From: Capillidium heterosporum
Taxonomy: Eukaryota; Entomophthoromycota; Entomophthoromycetes; Entomophthorales; Capillidiaceae
Assembly (NCBI GenBank): GCA_016630905.1
Contig: WBMQ01000005.1
Span: 806,001 to 870,000 of the forward strand
DNA: 64,000 bases
Direction: 5' to 3'
Under the pieces are notes generated by a model. That model was not told where the DNA came from, searched no databases, and was given only the letters and a program-made list of their open reading frames with translations. Position numbers and translations under genes: made by a program. This document shows, in pieces, positions 56,989-64,000 of the stretch (within the stretch, counting starts at the first letter, position 1; the number at the start of each line of letters is the position of its first letter).

Positions 56989-59333
56989 ATCCCTATACAC
57001 CTTTTGACGTTACCTTCTAACGTTGCCCCAGCTTATGTTTTAAGCTACAGTGCCCCTTTTCGAACTTGCACCGACATAACACTAAAGTAATTCATTTGGT
57101 CTTTATAGTTGGTTATAAAGTTGGATAAGCAGTTTAATATAGTCTGATTCTCATATAGCCTTGGCCTTTATGGTTTTAACTTGAAGGATTTAGTTTGAAT
57201 AACTCAACGTTATAGATATTTATTTGCACTTGGCAAAGTTTTTACCATCTTTAATGATGAACAATTTGCTAAATCTATTTTACTATTCGAATATTTTTAT
57301 AGGTGCCATATATATGGCTGCTGTTATATATGCCTTGTTTATTGTAGTTTTCTTACCATTTACACACAAACTTTACCAACCAATAAAGCTCACTATATCG
57401 TTTATATGCTTAGCACTTCAGTAGCATCTAATAAATTCAATGTATATAATGAATAGCTTTAAACACTTTAAATTAAGCAAATCGATAATAATATCTTCGA
57501 AAATCTAAACTAGAGAAATAGGCATCAAGGGTAAGTTTCCAAGTACATCAAAGCTCAAACTCTTTCAAACCTCACTAGCTAACTTTTCAGAAAGTAAAGA
57601 CTAGCTAAAGGCGATATTATAATTGCCACACTACATGTTCTGTAAAATGTACCTATGAAGTTAGGTGGTAATCATCAAATTCTATCAGAAAGGGATATAT
57701 GTTTTTGGGATGAACCTAAAATGGTTTAATAAACTAATGCCGAACTTTATAATAGATCAATACTCTATTAGATATATTTTCCTTTCTTGGTATACCTATT
57801 AAGAGTTGCCAAGTATAAAAGGTTTCAGTATTTAACCCTAGATGTATGCCAATTTGAAGTATAGCTTCGATAGCTTCATACCTTTAGTTTATATACAACA
57901 CCTACAATATAAAAACTTATATTTAATTAATCGTAAATTTTATAATATAGTTTAAACTGCAGCAACTATATCGAAAAATTAACTATACATATACTAACTT
58001 TTAATTTCAATTCCAAAGTACACTTCAAAATTTCAAGCTATAAATCCAAACAACTAAAAAGATAACTGGTTCAAGTTAGTAGGTACGCGTCAGCTTGGAT
58101 TTAAAACTGTATCCACCAACTTCCTTACCTACATGTGCATCTAGTTAATTGTCCTTGCTATAACTGGCTAACCTTCAAATCTATGAGTAGTTGCGGTTGG
58201 AAATATATTCAAAATGTAACTGGAACTCACCCTTTAAATTGTATTAAAATGTTTGCTAAATTCAAATCCAAGATCCAATATAGTTTACTAGCAATTTCGA
58301 TAGCCTGTATCAAAGCATATATTTAAACTTCTCCGACTGTACTTTTACCACAGCGTTCTAGATGTAATGATGGTTTATAAATTTAATTAGCTCCCCATAA
58401 TTTTTAATAGGGTCCTAAATTTTACTAACAGATGATCTGGGCCAAACTCAAGCTATATAGTTTAAAAGTTGTATACGTACTTTGGACTTTTCCTTGGAGA
58501 TCGACATATTTCGATGTTAAAATGCTTATCTGTTCAAAGCTTTGCACTGTACAACTTCATGGACGATTGTATAGTTCAGAGTATATGTCATACGATGTGA
58601 TATGTCGTCGATATATACCATTTAGAAATGGCTTTCACGTTGCCATACTTTGAGACCATCTCAACATCACAAAAATAAATATACCTCCTGAACAACGGGG
58701 CCAAATAGACTAGTCTATTTATACATTCCTATAGGATTAAAGCTGCCTTTTATCCGGAAATACTCTATAAAAGTACATTTCAATTGACTACCTGCCCAAC
58801 AGCAGCAAGCGGCCATCTACCCCTATATCCAAGCAAGACTCAAAAGAACGGTAAATGTGTGGGGAATTCGAAACCTATAAATCAAAGCAAGTTTTATAGG
58901 TTTTTATTGGACATGGCTTTGAGATCTAGGAAGCAACTGCAAAATATAGAAAGCATATGAGATACCTTTTAGGGGGGTGTTGGGCGAGGTAGGAGTTTTC
59001 AAAAGTTTTAAAAGAGCATATTTGTTTTAGAAAAGTGAATATGGAAATATGTTTATAAATAAGGGGATTAGGCACAAACTATACTTTTATAAAGTTTAAT
59101 TTTTGTTACCAATACTTTTGCTGCCAAATAAGTATCGAGGAGCCGAACCAGAGTAGGTGAAGTTGTAAATATAGCTACAATCCACCAAATAAAGTTGTAC
59201 ATAGCCGATTTCAAAGGCTACCTTCGATCGATATATAGCCCGATACCCAGCTGCAGTTCTTTAGACGACAAAGTCAAAACAAAACATAAAGACATCAAGC
59301 TGAACCTAAATACCAATAGATAGATAGTGAACC
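56989..59333. other. Long AT-rich spacer
   Basis: About 2.3 kb. ATG frames at 58432-58653 and smaller ones have no family features. A Gln-rich open piece near 58790-58880 (PAQQQQAAIYPYIQARLK) may be a relic. Confidence 0.4.
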
Positions 59334-60371
59334 ATGATTGATCCAGCCCTCCAAATTTTTGCCATAGGGTTCGCCGGCTGTTTCTGCGCCGTTGCTTTTC
59401 ACATCACCTTCAACTCTTTCTACGCCTGCCTCTTCGTCAACAACATGATAGCAAAAGCGCGTGTCATTATCGGTGCTGTCTTTCTCCTAACTTCCATAGC
59501 CAATTTTGCTCAGTACCTACCATTAGGTCAGTTTGGATGTGTATTTGCCGCCAAGCTTTCGGTCGTTTCATTCCATCTACAGATGTTGTCAGGAGAAGCC
59601 TTCCAAATCTACAGGATATCGGTCATCACCGGTCGCAATACCATATTCGTAGTATTAAGTAGTCTACTACTGGTATTTCGCCTCGCCGTCTCAGTCTCCG
59701 ATATTGTACTATCCACTTCGTCTGCTATTACGGAAGCTGACGACCCCAACAACGTAAACTACTGTGTCTTTAAACAAGAGCTGTTCTCCGGTCTCATCCA
59801 CGTAGCCATGGACGCCATAGTTGAACTTTTCATCACCACTGCCATCACAATTGCTTTGTTCAAACACACCCGAGAGCTATTCAAACTGCAGCGCAAATCC
59901 TCCAACACTGGGTTGTACCGCATCATAGTCGAAACCAACGTCTTCCGCACCATCATCCTTTTCCTCATCAACGTCTTTACCATGATTGTCATCATGTACG
60001 ACCAACATTCGGTAGTATTAACCTACATGTGGTCCTTGATGGGTATCGTCTACCTCTACTTTGTCATATACGACAAAGGTATGGTAAGATTCCTGCACCA
60101 ATTGGCCAAGAACACCTCCATAGCCAAAAGTAACCAAAGCTTGAGTCCTAATGACAACCCACAACCACCACCATTTTCTACAAATAGTACCAGTAGCCAG
60201 TACCAACCGGAAACTTTGCCAGAGATGTCGCTGAGCAATCACAGTACCTTTACCACGACACCACTTGTACCCAACGACAACTTCAATACTCTGCCCAGTT
60301 GTTCACAAGCTCCTACTTACGACTCCACTCACTCCATCACATCCATTTGGCAACCTACAAAGGCTGAGTAG
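59334..60371 (+). CDS. Seven-helix membrane protein, probable receptor of unknown family
   Basis: A single exon of 345 residues to the first stop. Seven hydrophobic segments are clear at about residues 8-34, 42-62, 68-95, 103-128, 150-178, 203-224 and 229-248. A short outer N-terminus and a long Ser/Thr/Pro/Asn-rich inner tail complete a GPCR-like layout. I see no class A, Ste2/Ste3, Stm1 or cAMP-receptor signature, so the family is unknown. The base composition is C-rich at third positions, unlike its surroundings. The coding signal does not end at this stop: the next frame continues at once for about 94 codons (see 60372-60654). A 1-nt frame break near the A run 60359-60361 or an unseen intron probably truncates this model. 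Confidence 0.75.
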   Translation: MIDPALQIFAIGFAGCFCAVAFHITFNSFYACLFVNNMIAKARVIIGAVFLLTSIANFAQYLPLGQFGCVFAAKLSVVSFHLQMLSGEAFQIYRISVITGRNTIFVVLSSLLLVFRLAVSVSDIVLSTSSAITEADDPNNVNYCVFKQELFSGLIHVAMDAIVELFITTAITIALFKHTRELFKLQRKSSNTGLYRIIVETNVFRTIILFLINVFTMIVIMYDQHSVVLTYMWSLMGIVYLYFVIYDKGMVRFLHQLAKNTSIAKSNQSLSPNDNPQPPPFSTNSTSSQYQPETLPEMSLSNHSTFTTTPLVPNDNFNTLPSCSQAPTYDSTHSITSIWQPTKAE

Positions 60372-60654
60372 CTACAATATAACTCGATTGAACGGAAATA
60401 ACCACCATCAGGTATACTCCCCTTACTCTCCAACCGCTTACAACTTAGGGCAAAGTGGTAGTGGGTTTCCTGGATCCATTGAGGAGTGGGCCAGCTACTA
60501 CTTTTCCCATTTAGATGGCTCGGCTTTAGGTAACCACCCGACTAACTTCAGCTATGGATTGCAGGTGCGCAATGGTACTAATACCAATACCAACATCAAT
60601 GTACAAAACACAGGCTCTAGGTCGCAGCCGGTTATGTCGATTAGTATCGTCTAA
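60372..60654 (+). other. Probable out-of-frame continuation of the seven-helix protein's tail
   Basis: Directly after the stop of the 59334 gene the +1 frame is open to 60652-60654 with the same Ser/Asn/Gly-rich style (SSYNITRLNGNNHHQVYSPY, then GSGFPGSIEEWASYYFSHLD). One fewer A at 60359-60361 would fuse the two. A 44-nt gtag...cag intron at the same place has the wrong phase for this frame. Confidence 0.5.
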
Positions 60655-61243
60655 AGGTTGAAAGTGAGTAGTTCAATTTCGATCATGATCTCAACGTTGT
60701 CGTCAAAAGTTGAACCACTTTCCAGCCTAGCATTATATTTCTGCGGCCTAGGGTTTTTCTATTCATCTTACAACTATTTCACTAAAATAAACTACTAATT
60801 TTATTAAATTTAGCATTATTCTTTATATCGTTAGTCTCATCAATTAGGTATCTATAAATTGAAAGGCTTGTTTCCAAACTTTTTTACAATCCGTAGCCAA
60901 AAGCTTACTAAACTATATCAAAATCTAAATTCCTTTGTTGCAAAGTAGGAAAGATTCGTTCCATTATAGACGTGCAATGGATGAAAAAATACATTCTATT
61001 AGCACTGACCTTTAAATAATTTAGATGTTATATTTTAGCCAGTAGTCAAGAGCTGCTATATATACGCATATTAAAATGTATCGGGTAGTTGGCATACTAC
61101 TTGACTTTATAAAGAAATATTATTGGAAATGTGAGATTATTCATGTTACACATGTACTTGTAAACCATACTTTAAACTATAAAAGCAGCTACAAATACTC
61201 ATGAAATTTAGTACTGTATCAAAATGGTAACTACTCCAAAATA
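60655..61243. other. Spacer between convergent genes
   Basis: AT-rich. AATAAA-type signals lie near 60786. No coding signal. Confidence 0.45.
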
Positions 61244-63156
61244 TTACAATTTGGACCCTTTCTTCAATTGCTCCTCTTTGGCCATAGTCTTGACGACTCG
61301 CCTCAAGATCTTACCAGTAGCCGATTTGGGCACCTGATCAATCTTATAGATCCCACCTCGTAACTTCTTGAATGGGGCAACTTTTTGATCGACAAATTCG
61401 TGTAGATTTTCGACGTCGAAGCTAGGATCGTTAGTAACTATGTAGGCACGTGGTAGCTCGCCAACCCCAGGCTCTTCGATACCGATAACGCAGCAGTCCG
61501 AGACTTTGGGGTGGCTTAATAGGACATGTTCCAGCTCAGCAGGGGCTACTTGGTATCCTTTGTACTATAGAGCGTTTAGTTACAAAGTTTTAGATGAAGA
61601 GTTACCTTGATGAGCTCTTTGACGCGATCGGTTATGTAGAGATAGCCATCCTGGTCGAAGTAGCCTATATCGCCGGTGCGCATGTAGTTTTCACTGTCAA
61701 ACATGTCTTTGGTGGCATTGGGATTGTTCAAGTAGCCCTATCGAGTATGGGTTAGTAAATAAAAATACCAATACAGCTTACGATCATGGTGTTAGGACCG
61801 TTGACCCAAATTTCCCCTGCAGTATTCAAAGGTAGCACTTTACCACTCTCGGGGTCCTTTACTTTAGCTTTGATGTTAGCTATAAGTATTCCAACTGAAG
61901 ATAAATTCTTGTTCTTGGGTTCGGAAAAAGTAACGACTGGAGATGCTTCAGTCATACCTATTCAAAACTTTAGTATCTGAAATAGAGCATATGTAGGAAA
62001 ATGAATTTTACCGTAACCTTGCAATACGTTGCAGTTCAGCTTCTTTACCAAGCTTTTAGCTAGGTCCAAAGCTAACGGTGCAGCACCACTTACTACCGTT
62101 TCGACGCATTTCAGGTTGTAGTTGTCAACTATCGGGCTCTACATCAGATATAAAATTAATAAATATGAAATACAATTTTTGGGACCGCTTACCTTTACTA
62201 AAGCCAGTACGACGGGTGGTGCTACTGGTAAGCATTTAATTTGGAACTTAACAACGGTCTTCAAAAACTGGATTGGTAGATAGTTAGTATCAAAACAAGT
62301 AAAAGTAGTACCTTCTCCACTTCAAATCCCTTGAAGATAACGGTGGTTAAACAGTTATGAATGGTTTGCAATATCAATATCATCATGCCGTAGCAGTGGA
62401 AAAAAGGTAGTAGGCCCAACCTTGTGTCACCAGTTTGCTGCAACCCTTTGAAACTCAAGTTTGACTGTACCAAGTTGGAAATTAGGTTGTAGTGGCTCGT
62501 TATTACACCTTTAGGCTTGCCGGTCGTACCTGAAGAGTAAGATATCAATGCCCAATCCTCTTTGGAGTTGGATGGTTTGTAAGGCTGTACTTGGTTCGAG
62601 CCAAAAAACGACGTCAAAGTGCGATAGGAAGTAGTGGTAGTAGGGTCGATGAGGCCAATCGGCAATTTGCTTCTTCAAGTTGTTCATGGTAGCGGTCACA
62701 GTTGGCAGGAGAGCTTCACTAGTAAATAAGAATTTGGAGCTACTGTCCTCCAGCTGGTGCTGCAGTTCTAAGGCAGTGTAGGCTGGATTTGGAGTAGTGA
62801 CTACGATGCCTGAATCAATTAAAAAGTAGGTTAGTATGAGGAAGGCTTTAAGGATGCTTACCGACGTATAAGGCAGCCAACACTACAACCGTAAAGTTGA
62901 CATGGTTGGTCGAGAATAGTGCAATTACGTCTCCCCGCTTCAACTTTAAATTGTTGACTAGACCAGAAGCCAATTTCTTTACGTTCTCCTGCAACTCTTT
63001 GTGAGTTATCGATAAATTCAACTCGTCGTCGATAAAGGCATTGAGGGATAGATTTTTGGGAATGGGGTTGATGGGGTTCGGTGAGTTGAAGACGAATTCG
63101 GTCAAACTGATTTGAGTTGGGATCTCTACCAAATGCTTGGATTGAACTACTGCCAT
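61244..63156 (-). CDS. Peroxisomal 4-coumarate-CoA ligase-like acyl-CoA synthetase
   Basis: Seven exons on the minus strand: 63156-62862, 62809-62312, 62267-62193, 62138-62012, 61957-61782, 61737-61606 and 61564-61244, giving about 540 residues, the 4CL length. ATP activates a carboxylate to the acyl-AMP, which is then passed to CoA. Visible are [14 protein letters not shown] (P-loop-like AMP-binding motif), [11 protein letters not shown] formed across a splice, [58 protein letters not shown] and [13 protein letters not shown] with the catalytic Lys. The protein ends GSKL, a type 1 peroxisomal signal. Exon 2 carries one extra base: one fewer T at 62666-62668 reads [11 protein letters not shown]. 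The rest is intact. The substrate (fatty acid, phenylpropanoid or luciferin-like) cannot be read from the sequence. Confidence 0.9.
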
Positions 63157-64000
63157 TGTTGCTTTCTGTTGAGGTTGCTTTGTTTAAAAGAGATACATTT
63201 CTCAACTTACTTCTATTTATATGGCCTGGGTCCTAGTTGAAGTCTATTTAAGTGTTCAAGTAGCTGCCAATCTTCTTTTGGCTGAATGATACCAGTTTAT
63301 CCTATCATCGGGCGGTGGTTGAAATTTAGGTTTCAGAGGGTAATATAAACCCCACCACTTGTACGTAATCATATATTTTTTGGGTTAGCGATTATAGCAA
63401 AATCTATTGTTTCCACCTCAAAGGAGTTTGAATCCACATTTCAATATACTGTTTTGGCTTGACTATTTTTACAGGATCACATGCTTAGCACTTGTTGGGA
63501 TCATGTCCACCAATTTTTATTGCAGAAACGTGACTAGTGCATTTTGTCGATTCTATTTAGTATCAGTTGATAGGATCATTTGTGCGACCTTTCAAACCCC
63601 TGTATTTGGTAGACCTAAATAAGCTTAGCGAGTTGAAGTTGCCTTCGTTGGTGAACTCTAGCAGTCTAAATGTAGCGCAGAGTATAATGTACTTCTTGAG
63701 ATAGCTGATACCAGATTAAAGAATTAATGTAAGGTAGGGTTGCTTTCCACAAGGCTTTAAAAAGCCAAAAATATAGATATCTAAAACTTTACAGTTTATT
63801 ACCCACATAAATAGAAATACACCTATGTATACAACCTCAAAACTCGATATAAACTTATAATTTATAATGTAGGGATGTGGGAGAAGGATGGATTAAGTAG
63901 GGAACAACATATTGAACAAGGACCTACATACATTCTAAACAGTACTTGCAACAAAGTGAGGAAAGGTTCTCGAAGCTAACTTAGCTTCGAAGGTGCTAGG
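63157..64000. other. Spacer at the window end
   Basis: Promoter region of the ligase, then AT-rich spacer. A 71-codon frame at 63407-63622 has no family features. A 21-bp palindrome ends the region. Confidence 0.45.
63970..63990. repeat. Perfect 21-bp palindrome
   Basis: TCGAAGCTAA and its reverse complement TTAGCTTCGA flank a single C. It may be a protein-binding dyad or a hairpin; the downstream context is outside the window. Confidence 0.6.

Noticed and set aside
57224-57424. Hydrophobic 66-codon frame
   Set aside because: It starts on TTG and its hydrophobicity follows from T-rich DNA; no family match.
59334-60654. A 44-nt intron (gtagct...catcag) joining the two frames of the seven-helix gene
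   Set aside because: The donor is phase 2 and the acceptor would need phase 0, so the joined frame hits a stop. A 1-nt break fits better.

Overview
The window reads as nuclear DNA of an early-diverging fungus, most likely in the Zoopagomycota (Entomophthoromycotina, Conidiobolus-like). Supporting signs are AT-rich spacers, very short spliceosomal introns (commonly 38-54 nt, some 30-34 nt) often ending in AAG or TAG, a nuclear complex I subunit gene (so not Saccharomyces), a rhodopsin-like seven-helix receptor of the kind expanded in Conidiobolus, and tandem proteinase-K-like proteases. The taxon is inferred; no marker gene was compared. I found no rRNA, tRNA, CRISPR array, retroelement or intact DNA transposon.

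Layout. 1-9.8 kb: the 3' end of a tandem-repeat protein, an expansin-like secreted protein, a DUF4436-type membrane protein and two intronless secreted subtilases. 9.8-17.6 kb: mostly gene-poor, with one class-A-like GPCR and a decayed coding region. 17.6-20.9 kb: a tandem trio of short GST proteins related to the N-terminus of eEF1B gamma, the first copy a pseudogene. 21.4-27.2 kb: a two-helix membrane protein, a UMPH-1 type 5'-nucleotidase, a small presumably mitochondrial protein and the TSC13 enoyl-CoA reductase. 27.7-29.9 kb: NDUFS1. 32.2-39.0 kb: three dispersed paralogues of a protein family with a possible tubby-like C-terminus. 39.0-41.8 kb: two many-exon genes that appear only after splicing, NAD(P)HX epimerase and a Vps68/TMEM50 protein. 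42.2-44.3 kb: a broken AT-hook/coiled-coil gene. 44.8-51.6 kb: an alpha-arrestin, an HMT1/ABCB6-type ABC transporter and a small coiled-coil protein. 52.2-57.0 kb: ribosomal protein eS17 and a HOOK-like dynein adaptor. 59.3-63.2 kb: a second seven-helix protein and a peroxisomal (SKL-ending) 4CL-like acyl-CoA ligase.

The genes do not form one pathway; this is ordinary eukaryotic gene order with local tandem duplications. Themes are secreted degradation (expansin, subtilases), membrane sensing (two seven-helix proteins, arrestin) and trafficking or organelle work (HOOK, Vps68, ABC transporter, peroxisomal ligase, complex I).

A striking cross-gene pattern is that six otherwise well-conserved genes each carry exactly one 1-nt frame break, five of them in or beside a short homopolymer. 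I read this as consensus sequence error rather than six independent gene deaths. Splice models were built by eye from phase, GT..AG sites and family conservation, and none has transcript support.
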